A stretch of 61,284 bases of DNA from Globisporangium splendens (lineage: Eukaryota; Oomycota; Peronosporomycetes; Pythiales; Pythiaceae): NCBI GenBank assembly GCA_006386115.1, contig VFIW01000174.1, forward strand, positions 1-61,284, in the 5' to 3' direction. The notes below the pieces were generated by a model. That model saw only the letters and a list, made by a program, of their open reading frames with translations. It did no database searches and had not been told where the DNA came from. Shown here in pieces: positions 32,604-42,193 of the stretch. Position numbers and translations under genes: made by a program. Position 1 is the first letter of the stretch, and the number at the start of each line of letters is the position of its first letter.

Positions 32604-33665
32604 AGCTTTTCTTACATGTCGGCCAGCCACAAAAGAGAGAGCGACATGCAGTCTTTCTCCATGTTGATCGGAATGAAGATCATCGAGCGGCTGAAGAAAT
32701 CCGTTCGCGTCACCCACGTCGACACGTTCTTGTACCCGGCTTTGAGACGCTCTGCCACGGTACCCCCTTTGCCCATGCATAGTCTCGAATAAAAGTGCGA
32801 GCTGAGAAACAGCACGTTTTCCTGAATAAACTGAGGCGCTCGGTACTCGTCAACCATCAAACGTCTAAAGACCAGATCAACAGTCAGTCCCATTCGCACA
32901 AGTGATTCTTGCATACACAAGACCCTGACCAGACACATAAATCAATAATAAAACGTACTTGAAGTAGTAGTCAATGATGTTGTCGTTGAGGTACTGCTCG
33001 GGTCTCAATCGCGATATATCGTGCCGCGTTATCGTCACGATATCTGACGAACACGGCGGCAACGGGTACGTGAGCTGAACGTCGTAGCAGTCGCTTCCGT
33101 CCTCATCTGATTCGCAGCTCCTGCATTCAAAAACGCAGCACAGGCAAACACCAATGTCGAGTTTAAGGACGAGCCATGCAACAACACCATCGCAATTGAG
33201 CACATTACCTGTATTCGGAAGCAGGTCGCTTCCGCTTGCCAGAATCGGCAGAAGGTCCCAGATTCAGAACTCTCCTCGGTTTTCTCAGCAGCGCCTTCAG
33301 GTAAAGCTTCCCCGCACCACTGTCATCTCTGGCAAAACGACAAAAATGCAATCGCGGCTTGCCCTCGACCCGCTTTGCTGCTACATGCCCGGGGTTGATT
33401 CCGTCCTTCCGAGGCGTCTATCCCAAGGTCGGAACGGACTTCGCTTCTCTTGGTGCTACTACTGCTGCTGCTTGTGTTGCCTGTCTGGGTGGTCAGCCGA
33501 ATGGGCGACGGCGCGCTGCCCTGCTCGAGCGTCCACGTCGCGACGGCCTTCGTCAATACGGTTTGGGTCGTGGTGGGCTAATTGCTGTTTCTGTTCAACA
33601 ACTTGTTCAGAAAAGGCGTTTGCTGCGACAGCGGCAGAAATTGAAAACGTACAAACAGCAGCAAT
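32604..33665 (-). pseudogene. Truncated inverted copy of the SUMO protease gene
   Basis: The minus strand repeats parts of the gene at 18646-22470, introns included, so it arose by DNA duplication, not retrotransposition. Exons 7-9 and their introns (parent 20808-21478) are nearly unchanged; the first 108 codons compared show one change (Ile to Val). The part matching the start of exon 3 (33320-33665) is clearly diverged, with an added Ser run. A block of about 1.2 kb (rest of exon 3 to exon 6) is missing. The copy stops before exon 10, so the catalytic His, Asp and Cys are all absent and no active protease can be made. Confidence 0.88.
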
Positions 33666-33680
33666 ACAGCATGCTGCAGT

Positions 33681-33705
33681 GAGCCGAGCCGAGCCGAGCC
33701 GAGCC
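33681..33705 (+). repeat. Pentanucleotide (GAGCC)5 tandem repeat
   Basis: Five perfect copies of GAGCC at the outer edge of the duplicated fragment, absent from the parent gene. Confidence 0.85.
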
Positions 33706-33918
33706 GGCTCGTAGACTTTGGAGAGTGTTTGTCGAAGACTGCGACTCGTTGCAAAGCGGCGCAGTTACAGAGCGCGCTTTCTTGGTCCAAGACGGCGCTC
33801 GTTGGTCTATATGTGCGTGTGCTGTGAGGAGGCTTGAGTGTTTGATGGTAAATTGAGAAGTGAGATTAAGAAAACTGTTTAAGAAAAAAACTCAACTACT
33901 TCGTTGCTAGTCCTTGCT

Positions 33919-34465
33919 TGTAACCGGACACTTCCGAGTTACGCAGCACGGTACGTGTGTGAGGAAGCGTGTGCACGACTTCTCTCAAGGACTCTGTTCC
34001 AAGAACTGTTGCCTGCTTCCTGCAGTGCAACGATCGGTTACCTATAGGTCTCTATAGAGTAACCGTCAATAACTAAAGGCTTAGTCAGAGGTAAAAATGG
34101 AACTGTTTATTTGTTGGGGTTGCCCTCTGCAGGACACCCTGGGTTATCTTTAGTTCACTATCTAGCATAGTGAACTTCCGCTTATTTCAATGTGGACATA
34201 AGTGAATGGCTCTGAATTGCCGTGTTATTCAATTGGTCTAAAAGCATATAGTTTTAGCCTATGAGAGTCGTGTCTGTGACCGACCTCTAATCAGAGTAGC
34301 TTGGCTACCTTTGTGGTTCGAGTAAGTGCGGCGAACCTAATGGATCGGCTGCTTTGGTGTTTCTCGTAGCTAAGTACGGAAACTTTAGTTGCATGCGGAC
34401 TTAGTCCAATGCCAACAGATTGAGCTAAGTTGCTGCGGTGCAACTTAGCGTGTGACCCCGTTACA
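33919..34465 (-). repeat. Gypsy-1 3' LTR
   Basis: 547 bp, nearly identical to 42194-42741 (one small length difference in a G run plus a few substitutions), which indicates a recent insertion. Confidence 0.95.
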
Positions 34466-34794
34466 CCACCCCCCACCTAAAGTGCGAAACACGGGAGTGG
34501 TTTCGAAAGAGTGGTGGCCACGCTACGACGCACGAAGTCGTGGTCAGTATTCTTCGGGAGAGGCACTGCGAACACGCGTGCAAATCTCTCCGAAAAGCAT
34601 CGCAACATCACAAGTGTGAACGCACACGTGATGGCGACGAACAAATCGGTGCGCGAAAAGATCGCCCGAAGCGCGAGCGGTCCTGCAGAAGGACTCGTTC
34701 AAAGACTGCAGAAGCTCGCGCTGAGAAGCGCGAGGCGGCAAGCGCAAAACAACGCGCTGCCGCTGCGGTCACGTCTGCCACGGAAGACGTGAGC

Positions 34795-36165
34795 ATGAGC
34801 GACGACGAGTCGACTCAATCGAAGACTGCTCCTGACGGTGTCGGTGAGCTGCAGTTTGGTGATCTCCCTGTCATCAAGCCGATGAGCAGGGCAAGCGACG
34901 CCGATGACGACACGGCAGTCGACTACCAAGAGTACTCGCCCGAGGAAGGGGAGGAAGAGGAAGGCATCACCGTGAGGCGCGACTCCATCGACGAGTGGGT
35001 CGAGTATGAGGAGCTGCGTTACGGGAGCGGGAGCCCCGAACTGCACGAGTTGGAGCGAAACCCCTCGGCAGACATCTCGATTTATCGGACAAAGGAAGAG
35101 AATGACGTCGCAAAGGCTGTCAATGAAAGGGAGAAGGAGGAAGTCATCATTACTAACAATGAGACCGGACTGGAACCACCACCAAAAGGTTCCGTCCATT
35201 TTTCGCTTCCCATAATGCCGCCGCCAAAGGAATGGCCGACAGCGAAAACCCCGACAAATTTACTTGCACGGGCGCGGGTTCCACTCGAGAGGTATGACTC
35301 CGAGTTCGCACGATGGCGCGAAGCCGATCTGCGAGGACGTGATGGGGCACTGCGCGTGCACCCGATCCCGGTTATCCTTTACGAAGGTGAGACCGAGGAT
35401 CAATATGAAACCGCGTTCTTGGCATCAAGAACCGGTGTGAAACGCTTTGGGGCTGCGCGTACATTGGCCACCGATCCTGGGGCACAACGTAGCCAGCGCA
35501 TGCAATTCGCTGTGCAGCGCGTACAAAAGTACCGCGAAGCAACAAAGAGTGATGACCGTGCTCGCACGAGTCTCGGTATTAACAAGCGACAGATGGACGA
35601 GTCTCACTCGCCATCAACGCACGCTCAAAAGCGGCGACCATGTCGGGAACGTCCTCGAGGAGGCACTCAGCAGGCTCCCATGTGCTCTGCGACAAATCGT
35701 ATCCACGCCACTTCACAAGGTAGTGGGTATTCCCCTTGCGCCGCTGCACACGCAGCAGGCGCTCGACATGGCAGTGGCGCTGTCCCTGCTTATCAATCAG
35801 CGGGACCGGTGGCGCCCTGCCGCGCTTCAGCATCGGTGGTTGCACCAGATGCGATGGTTCAGATGGTTCACGCGAACGCAACGTCTTTGGGGGCGCTACA
35901 GCAAGACGTCCGTGCCCTTCGCCAGCAATATCTGGACGAGACCTCGCTGTTAAAGCAGAGGGTGACGGCGCTTGAGACGGAGCTGAGGGAAGCTCGTCAG
36001 ATGCTGGAGGAGTACCATGTCCGCGGGAAGAACTTCCACGCGATGTACGTTCCGCGAGTGAAGACGCTTTGGGAGAGGCACAACGCGCTCGTGTCTCGAT
36101 GGGCGGCGTCTGAGCCCCCTGATGAGACCGACGTGCTCCCGCACTGGGATAAGAATCCGCAGTAG
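34795..36165 (+). CDS. Antisense ORF of Gypsy-1 (acidic N-terminus, coiled-coil C-terminus)
   Basis: Runs opposite to gag-pol, beginning just inside the 3' LTR. The frame is open from 34540; the first in-frame ATG is 34795, giving 456 aa. A more basic 50-residue leader in the same frame (SCRRTRSKTAEARAEKREAA) suggests the true start lay upstream, in ATG 34630, now one base out of frame. The N-terminal half is acidic (EEGEEEEG). The C-terminus is a leucine-heptad coiled coil (LKQRVTALETELREARQMLE). The last 590 bp overlap the chromodomain and linker end of pol on the other strand. I find no known domain. Confidence 0.6.
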   Translation: MSDDESTQSKTAPDGVGELQFGDLPVIKPMSRASDADDDTAVDYQEYSPEEGEEEEGITVRRDSIDEWVEYEELRYGSGSPELHELERNPSADISIYRTKEENDVAKAVNEREKEEVIITNNETGLEPPPKGSVHFSLPIMPPPKEWPTAKTPTNLLARARVPLERYDSEFARWREADLRGRDGALRVHPIPVILYEGETEDQYETAFLASRTGVKRFGAARTLATDPGAQRSQRMQFAVQRVQKYREATKSDDRARTSLGINKRQMDESHSPSTHAQKRRPCRERPRGGTQQAPMCSATNRIHATSQGSGYSPCAAAHAAGARHGSGAVPAYQSAGPVAPCRASASVVAPDAMVQMVHANATSLGALQQDVRALRQQYLDETSLLKQRVTALETELREARQMLEEYHVRGKNFHAMYVPRVKTLWERHNALVSRWAASEPPDETDVLPHWDKNPQ

Positions 36166-39100
36166 CGTCATGGCAGCGTTTCAGCAAACCCACGTAGAAC
36201 ACGGGGTGCGTTGCCATTCGCGTTGGGAGATCGAGCTTGTAATTCAAGTCTCCAATCTTCTCCACAACAGTGTACGGCCCGATGAATCGTGGCAACAACT
36301 TACTCCCGCTGGGGAGCGTTGTGACTGCATCGTTTGGTAGGTTTTTAATGCTCAATAGCACTTTATCACCCACACAAAACGTTTGTTTGTTCTTTCTACC
36401 CGATTTATCGGCGTAGAGCTTTTGCTTGTCTTGCGCAGCAGCTAGTTGGCCGCGTACGCGACGCAACAATGCTGCGCGCTCATCGACAAATTGGCGCGCT
36501 GCCGCGACGGCTTTGTCTTGCTTTTTCGTTGCTCTCGCAGCGCGTGCTGCAGAGAGATCTATTTCTGCGCCGGTGTGTGTCACCTCGCGCCCTCCCTTTC
36601 GTGGCTGACGCTCGCACGAGCAGTCGCCTGATTCTGTCTGAGACTGGCTATTTTTGGCACGAGTACCGTAACTCGGTACCGTGGGAGATCGATCTATAGG
36701 GACACGAGTACCGTAACTCAGTACCGTGTTTTTCTCTCCAAATGTGGAACGCGTGCCGTCCGGTAAGACCGTGACAGATTCGAAGTGCGACCGCACAGGT
36801 GGCGCATCGCGCGCGTCCACGTGAGCGGTTAACGCCACGTCTGGTGACGGAGGTCGCGCACTCGCATCGAGCGCAGCGAGTTGCCCTCCCACCGCAGAAT
36901 ATTCGACGCCCTCAAACAGAGTGGCGGGTACGCGCGGGTGCCGCAGCGAGTTAAAATAGAACGGAGTCACGGCCGTAGAGGCGTGCTCGCTGCTATTTAT
37001 AGCAAACTCGGCGTACGGCAGCCAGCGGCTCCAGTCGCGGGGATGATCGACAGCGATGCTGCGAAGAATATCCTCGACGACACGGTTTACGCGCTCGGTT
37101 TGCCCGTCTGTCTCGGGATGATCGGCAGTGGACATCGCCAGATCTGTGCCGAGCAGGCGAAAGAGTTCGCGCCAAAAGGCAGCGGTGAAACGCGGGTCCC
37201 GGTCTGATACAATAGACTCGGGCAAGCCGTGATAGCGGAACACGTGCTCTAAAAATAGGCACGCCGTCTCTTGGGCAGTGACATGCTTGCGCACAGGCGC
37301 AACATGCACCATTTTGCTCAGTCGGTCGACGAACACGACGACGCCTGTGTTGCGCGCCTTGTCTTCCGGGAAACCGAAGACGAAATCCATGCTGACCGAC
37401 TTCCAGCAATCTTGCGGAATCGGCAGCGGATGCAGCGGCGCTTTGTTCTTGCCCGCAGGCTTCACGCGCTGGCACTGTTCGCATGAACGTACATAATTGG
37501 CCACCCATTTGTACTGGTGTGGCCACCAAAACACATTGGACACTTGCAAGAAGGTCTTTTCACGCCCGAGATGCCCACTCGCTGGCGCATCGTGAAACTC
37601 ATGAAGGATCGAAAGTTTCAGATCCTGGTCATGCGGTACATACACACGCGGGTAATCGAAGTTGGACAGTTGATGCCACAATAACCCGTCGTGATAACTA
37701 AACCGAGCAAGCTTTGACTCGAGTTTGGCAGGCAATGACTCTTTCGACGAGCCGTCAAAGTGAGCAATCAACAAGCGACATTCATCGTCCTTTGGATAAA
37801 GCGACTGAATATTGTCCTTGAGCTTTGTTTGCACTCGACTGATGCTCAGATGCATGAGATCAGGAGCGCGCTCCGAACACAGAGCGTCGGCGCTGTTGTC
37901 AACGCTCGACTCGTAATCTGGACGGCGCGAAAGCGCGTCCGCCAGAACATTTTCCTTTCCCGGCTTGTATTCGACCCGAAAGTTGAACTCGGAGAAGAAT
38001 GCAAGCCATCGCGCCATTCGCTGCGACAAATGGGGAGAATTAATCGCGGTCCGCAAGGACGCGTGATCCGTGTACACAACAAACGGTGTCGCACCCAAAA
38101 GGTGGACCCTGAACTTCAAGAGAGCGTACTTGATCGCAAGCAGCTCCTTGTCGTGCACAGGATAATTCTTTTCAGCTGCTTTAAGCAGTCTGCTTTGGTA
38201 TGATACGACGCGCTCATGGCCGTCATCATCCTTCTGCATCAGCGCACAGCCGATTGCAAAATCGCTGGCATCGCACACGACACTGAAAGCTTTTGTGTGG
38301 TCCGGCAACGCCAGGACAGGAGCGCGAACAAGCGACTCCTTCACGTCAATGAATGCATTCATGACATCATTGGTCCAGTCCCATTCGACATCCTTTTTCA
38401 AGAGATGCGTGAGCGGACGGACTCTCGCCGCATAGTTGTGGCTGTACTTGTGCAAATAGTTTGCCAAGCCAAGCCACTTGCGCAAATCCTTGACGTTCTT
38501 TGGGATCGGCCAGTCGGCGATCGCCTTGATCTTCTCTGGGTCCGCGCGGACTCCAGCTTTGCCAACATAGCAGCCCAGGATCGGAATCTCTGAGGCGCCA
38601 AAGATGCACTTCTTCAGGTTGCAATACAGACTGTTGTCTCGTAAGCACTGCAACACTGAGCGCAAATGTCTCTTGTGCACGTCAACGGCGCTGAGATCTC
38701 CTTCGGCACGACTGTGCACGAAGATGTCATCGAAGTAGCTCGGTGCGTACGCACGATGAGGACGCAGAAGATGCGTTACCAGACGATTGAACGTCGCTGG
38801 TGCATTCTTCAGACCTTGCGGCATAACGAGCCACTCCCACAGCATTCCGCTGGGTGTGCTTACTGCCGTCAAGGGAACGTCACTCTCTCGCATGAGGATC
38901 TGATAGAACCCATCCATCAGATCCAATGCTGAGAACACAGTTGAGCCGCCCATGGAGTCGATCAAGACATCCTTTCTTGGGATCGGCGTTTGTGCCGGAA
39001 TGGTGGCGGCGTTCAGCTTGTTGAAAGCGTGAACAATGCGCCAGCCACCAGTCGCTTTCCGCACACAAAACGTGGGTGAGCTATGTGGAGACTTGCTTTC

Positions 39101-39229
39101 TCTCACATGACCGGCGAGGGCTCGTTTCGCGAAGAACTCGTCGATAGCCTCAACCTGCTCGCGGGGCAGCGGCCATTGTCTGGTCACGCAATATTTGCTC
39201 CCGGGCTCGAGATCGATCTCGTGCCGCAC
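35579..39229 (-). CDS. Gypsy-1 pol: reverse transcriptase, RNase H, integrase, chromodomain
   Basis: 1216 uninterrupted codons. RT begins at RHEIDLEPGSKYC, with the catalytic YFDD in PSYFDDIFVHS. RNase H has FSVVCDASDFAIG. The integrase zinc finger is in HLGREKTFLQVSNVFWWPHQ to CEQCQRVK, and the DDE triad is in SMDFVFGFPE, IVSDRDPRFTAAFW and HPETDGQTERVNRVVED. The chromodomain is VERLLRVQRRKGNTHYLVKW then YDLSQSTWEP. A charged, Ser/Pro-rich linker separates integrase from chromodomain. Its upstream end is cut by the solo LTR at 39250, so protease and RT are no longer in one frame. Confidence 0.93.
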   Translation of the reverse strand: MRHEIDLEPGSKYCVTRQWPLPREQVEAIDEFFAKRALAGHVRESKSPHSSPTFCVRKATGGWRIVHAFNKLNAATIPAQTPIPRKDVLIDSMGGSTVFSALDLMDGFYQILMRESDVPLTAVSTPSGMLWEWLVMPQGLKNAPATFNRLVTHLLRPHRAYAPSYFDDIFVHSRAEGDLSAVDVHKRHLRSVLQCLRDNSLYCNLKKCIFGASEIPILGCYVGKAGVRADPEKIKAIADWPIPKNVKDLRKWLGLANYLHKYSHNYAARVRPLTHLLKKDVEWDWTNDVMNAFIDVKESLVRAPVLALPDHTKAFSVVCDASDFAIGCALMQKDDDGHERVVSYQSRLLKAAEKNYPVHDKELLAIKYALLKFRVHLLGATPFVVYTDHASLRTAINSPHLSQRMARWLAFFSEFNFRVEYKPGKENVLADALSRRPDYESSVDNSADALCSERAPDLMHLSISRVQTKLKDNIQSLYPKDDECRLLIAHFDGSSKESLPAKLESKLARFSYHDGLLWHQLSNFDYPRVYVPHDQDLKLSILHEFHDAPASGHLGREKTFLQVSNVFWWPHQYKWVANYVRSCEQCQRVKPAGKNKAPLHPLPIPQDCWKSVSMDFVFGFPEDKARNTGVVVFVDRLSKMVHVAPVRKHVTAQETACLFLEHVFRYHGLPESIVSDRDPRFTAAFWRELFRLLGTDLAMSTADHPETDGQTERVNRVVEDILRSIAVDHPRDWSRWLPYAEFAINSSEHASTAVTPFYFNSLRHPRVPATLFEGVEYSAVGGQLAALDASARPPSPDVALTAHVDARDAPPVRSHFESVTVLPDGTRSTFGEKNTVLSYGTRVPIDRSPTVPSYGTRAKNSQSQTESGDCSCERQPRKGGREVTHTGAEIDLSAARAARATKKQDKAVAAARQFVDERAALLRRVRGQLAAAQDKQKLYADKSGRKNKQTFCVGDKVLLSIKNLPNDAVTTLPSGSKLLPRFIGPYTVVEKIGDLNYKLDLPTRMATHPVFYVGLLKRCHDATADSYPSAGARRSHQGAQTPPIETRARCASPKASSLAERTSRGSSSRGHGTPPASDELPSAPSQAPSPSALTARSRPDIAGEGHGRLAVAPPKTLRSREPSEPSHLVQPPMLKRGRAPPVPLIDKQGQRHCHVERLLRVQRRKGNTHYLVKWRGYDLSQSTWEPAECLLEDVPDMVAAFERALMASETRPSVAC

Positions 39230-39249
39230 GCCACGGTCAACGGGCAGGG

Positions 39250-39560
39250 TGTTGGGAAGCTGCTTGAGTGGTGGGATGCAAAATGCAAAGTGATTGATTG
39301 AATGAGGTACTTAGTTCACATGCACACATGCTACCTCTAAGCCTACTGGATTCCTACTGGATTCTTGTCTGCACTATCCACTAGGAACGTTACACATAAA
39401 CAGCTGGTGGGTGCGATCAGATCCTGCACCCACAATCATGTCTTACCTGTCGTAAACATAATAGCGTAAACACTGAATGACTGCGAAGCCATGAGTGGAG
39501 GTCGGTATCACCGGTAGATACCGGTATCAGGCAGTAGAAGATCGAGGAGTCATCACAACA
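39250..39560 (+). mobile_element. Solo LTR (Copia-like) inside Gypsy-1 pol
   Basis: 311 bp that interrupt the protease-RT linker. It begins TGTTGGG and ends CAACA (inverted ends TGTTG/CAACA). A perfect 5-bp duplication CAGGG flanks it at 39245-39249 and 39561-39565. On either side the pol reading (DVFPDKVPS and NTLPVDRGVRHEI) would join as in Gypsy-3. No coding capacity. Confidence 0.88.
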
Positions 39561-39602
39561 CAGGGTACTTGGCACTTTGTCGGGAAACACATCTTTGAAC
39601 TC

Positions 39603-40901
39603 CTACAACAAGTCAAAGTATGGACTGCCTTTCACGGCGTCCCAGTCCTGAGCAGCAAACCGCCTCTGTTTGTCTGACTCCAAAACACTCTCATCCGCAG
39701 TGGACGAGGTGCACAGTTCGCTACGCGTAAACGCGGTAGGAACGACGACCTCGCGGATCTGATCACGCTCTAGCTCCGTAAGAAAGAGCTCGAAGCTCAT
39801 TTCTTCGAGGGATACGATCGCCTCAACGGTACTCGGCAGCTCATGGAGCGCCGCAAATTCAGCGAAGAACACTTCGTCCGATGCGTTTGCTTCCGGACTG
39901 CGCTTCGCGCGTCTGAGCGCCACATCAACGTGAGCGCGATCTATCGACGGATCCGAGATCCTGTCAAAGGCGCACAGCGAAGCTGCAGCTGCGTCGAGAG
40001 ATGGGGCAATTGCGTGCGAGGCGGCCGTTTCCTCAGCAACAGATGCCAATGCACTGTCTCTCTTGCGAGCTGACAACCTGCGTCGCCCTCGTCGGTTGAT
40101 GAGAACACGCGACCTCGCGGTTCTGAGCTCCAGTACTGCACCGTCAGGGTGGTACGAGCTGGCTGACGCGTGTACGCCTGTACTGTCGCTGTCACTTGCG
40201 GGGGCTGGTTCGGATGCTCTGGAGCCGCACACTTGCGCACCAGTGTCCACGTCTGGACTTTCTGGTGCTTCCGCACAAACTGGGCTACCTGCCACAGTGT
40301 ATCGCTTCGCTGGGCTACCTGCCTCAGCGCATCTTCTTGCTGGGCTCTCTGCCGCAGCGTGTGTGTTTGAAGCGGGGCTACCTGCCGCCGCGTGACTTCC
40401 AGCTGGGCTCCCTGCCGCAGCGTGTTCAACGCTCACATCCATAGCGTGGAAATATTCCCGCAATCTTCGCTCTTCATCAGAGGAAGGGGTGGAGCTCCCG
40501 ATTGTGCGTGCTCGCCAATCGATCCAAGGCTGATGTTTCGCCAGCCAAGGCATTCCTAGGATGAGGTCGTACTTCGACCCCATCGCTAGTACTACGAATG
40601 TTTCTTTGCAGACAAAGTCGCAAAATCTGAAAGAGAGTCCAACTCGAACTCCTTCAGTGTGTACTGTCGACCCATCGGCCAGACGTACGATCATCTTCTC
40701 GCGCTTGCCAGTGTGTACAAGTCGCTCATACGCTTGCAGACTCTGTTTCAGAGCTGACTTAGAGACGAAGTTCTGTGACGCACCGCAGTCAACAAGAACC
40801 GTCATTTTCTTCTCATAGCCCTTCACATCGGCGCTATATACCAACATCTCACTCGGAGCCTTGTTGTCAAGAGCTCCTGGGACTAAGCTTCCCATCTGCA
40901 C
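39603..40901 (-). CDS. Gypsy-1 protease region of the polyprotein
   Basis: 432 codons with the aspartic protease motif in an unusual form, VDCGASQNFVSKSAL (Cys in place of Thr or Ser after the catalytic Asp), and the second retropepsin element DLILGMPWLAKHQPWIDW. A long spacer holds about eight repeats of an AAGSPA-type unit. The frame continues upstream without a stop through the gag end and would be entered by -1 frameshifting at 40976-40982. It ends at TAG 39603-39605 where Gypsy-3 has a lysine codon. Confidence 0.85.
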   Translation of the reverse strand: MQMGSLVPGALDNKAPSEMLVYSADVKGYEKKMTVLVDCGASQNFVSKSALKQSLQAYERLVHTGKREKMIVRLADGSTVHTEGVRVGLSFRFCDFVCKETFVVLAMGSKYDLILGMPWLAKHQPWIDWRARTIGSSTPSSDEERRLREYFHAMDVSVEHAAAGSPAGSHAAAGSPASNTHAAAESPARRCAEAGSPAKRYTVAGSPVCAEAPESPDVDTGAQVCGSRASEPAPASDSDSTGVHASASSYHPDGAVLELRTARSRVLINRRGRRRLSARKRDSALASVAEETAASHAIAPSLDAAAASLCAFDRISDPSIDRAHVDVALRRAKRSPEANASDEVFFAEFAALHELPSTVEAIVSLEEMSFELFLTELERDQIREVVVPTAFTRSELCTSSTADESVLESDKQRRFAAQDWDAVKGSPYFDLL

Positions 40902-40927
40902 GACTCTAGTAGTCGGCGACGCCGAAG

Positions 40928-42121
40928 CTATAGAGTCCGTCTCAGTAGAGCGTCCCGCTTCTGCTGAGACGTTCCGTTTCCCTTTCTTGCCGCAGCGGAT
41001 CTGCCACCTCGATGAGCGTGGTCACCGCGCGGCGGTTGGTAGTCTCTCGCCTGATTTCCAGTGCGAGGAGCGGACTGCCTTGGAGCGGGACACTTCGACT
41101 GATAGTGTCCTCGCTTGCCACAATTGAAGCAGACCACTTCGGCGCTGCTAAGATCCATTGGCATCGGGCCATGGAAGCGCTGTCCGTTCGTGACTGCTCG
41201 GTGGCTGGTATGCGCACCATTGTGGCGGCCAGCGTTCCAATCAGGTCGACTGACTCTGAATGATTGCTGCTCAACGAGCGCAATGCGGATCGCATCTTCC
41301 ATCGTGGCCGGCAAGCGTCGGTACAGCTCCTGACGCGCTGGTCCACTGTTGAGGCCGTTGAGAAACGCAGGCACTTTCACAGACTCAGGCAAAGGGCTGG
41401 TCGTGATCGCCGCGCATAGACTTCTCATCTCCTGGATGTATCGTTCCAGCGAGAGCTTCCCTTGTCTCAAGGAGAAGAAACGACCTTGCAACAGCACTTC
41501 GTTGTTCGGAGGCTGATACATGGCGGTGATTTTCGCACGGAAAATATCCCACGTGTCGAACGCACACTCATCGGCGAGCAACGTCGAGAATGCCCATTCC
41601 GACGCTCGACCGCGCAGGTTCGAGATGGCGAAAGACACCATCTGCTCGTTGCTGTCGATGAGCTGAGCCTTGGCGCAACGCTCCACGGCGAGTAGCCAGT
41701 GGATGAGCTTGTCGCCATCCGCACCATCGAATTTCGGAGCGTCAATCTTGACAGCTCTTGGGCGGGGAGTTTGGGACGTGGGTGTCTGAGGCGCAGCAGC
41801 CGCACTCGACAAAGACGTGGCTGCACCAGCAACCACAGATACCACTCGCTCGAGCGCTTCACGCGACTCAGCGGCTGAGCGCAGCATCTCTGCGGTCAAG
41901 CTTGCGGCGACTTGCATTTGTGCTTGCGCACTTCGCTCTCCTTCGAGGCGCTGAGCGTTCGAGAAGTTCTCGAACTGCTCGAGTCGAAAGATTTGCTGCT
42001 CCGGCGACGCCGAGAGCAACTCTAGCGCGACTTGATCGCCTAGAGCTTGTGCCATTCGGGTCAGCACACTCCGGTGTTCAGCCGAGAGGTGCGGGAACTG
42101 CGCAGGGTCAATTGACGCCAT
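40928..42121 (-). CDS. Gypsy-1 gag (capsid plus CCHC zinc knuckle)
   Basis: 397 codons from ATG 42121. The capsid region has ISNLRGRASEWAFSTLLADE, then RFFSLRQGKLSLERYIQEMR and VPAFLNGLNSGPARQELYR. One zinc knuckle, CFNCGKRGHYQSKC, binds nucleic acid. Its end overlaps the -1 frame of the protease. Confidence 0.92.
   Translation of the reverse strand: MASIDPAQFPHLSAEHRSVLTRMAQALGDQVALELLSASPEQQIFRLEQFENFSNAQRLEGERSAQAQMQVAASLTAEMLRSAAESREALERVVSVVAGAATSLSSAAAAPQTPTSQTPRPRAVKIDAPKFDGADGDKLIHWLLAVERCAKAQLIDSNEQMVSFAISNLRGRASEWAFSTLLADECAFDTWDIFRAKITAMYQPPNNEVLLQGRFFSLRQGKLSLERYIQEMRSLCAAITTSPLPESVKVPAFLNGLNSGPARQELYRRLPATMEDAIRIALVEQQSFRVSRPDWNAGRHNGAHTSHRAVTNGQRFHGPMPMDLSSAEVVCFNCGKRGHYQSKCPAPRQSAPRTGNQARDYQPPRGDHAHRGGRSAAARKGNGTSQQKRDALLRRTL
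40938..40982 (-). promoter_or_regulatory. Gypsy-1 -1 ribosomal frameshift signal
   Basis: In the gag frame the mRNA reads AAG GGA AAC, giving the canonical slippery heptamer G GGA AAC (40982-40976). Four bases later an 8-bp perfect stem begins: CGTCTCAG (40971-40964) pairs with CTGAGACG (40945-40938). An inner AGCG/CGCT helix fits in the loop. The protease frame is exactly -1 relative to gag and open through this point. Confidence 0.75.
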
Positions 42122-42174
42122 TATGAATCCTTGAGGAAGCGATTCAGGCAGTCACCTCTGCCGGGTCGTAGATT

Positions 42175-42191
42175 GACTACTAGTGCTACCA
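42175..42191 (-). other. Gypsy-1 tRNA primer binding site
   Basis: Two bases inside the 5' LTR the minus strand reads TGGTAGCACTAGTAGTC. The leading TGG matches the CCA end of a tRNA. Gypsy-3 uses the same first nine bases. Confidence 0.6.
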
Positions 42192-42193
42192 GT

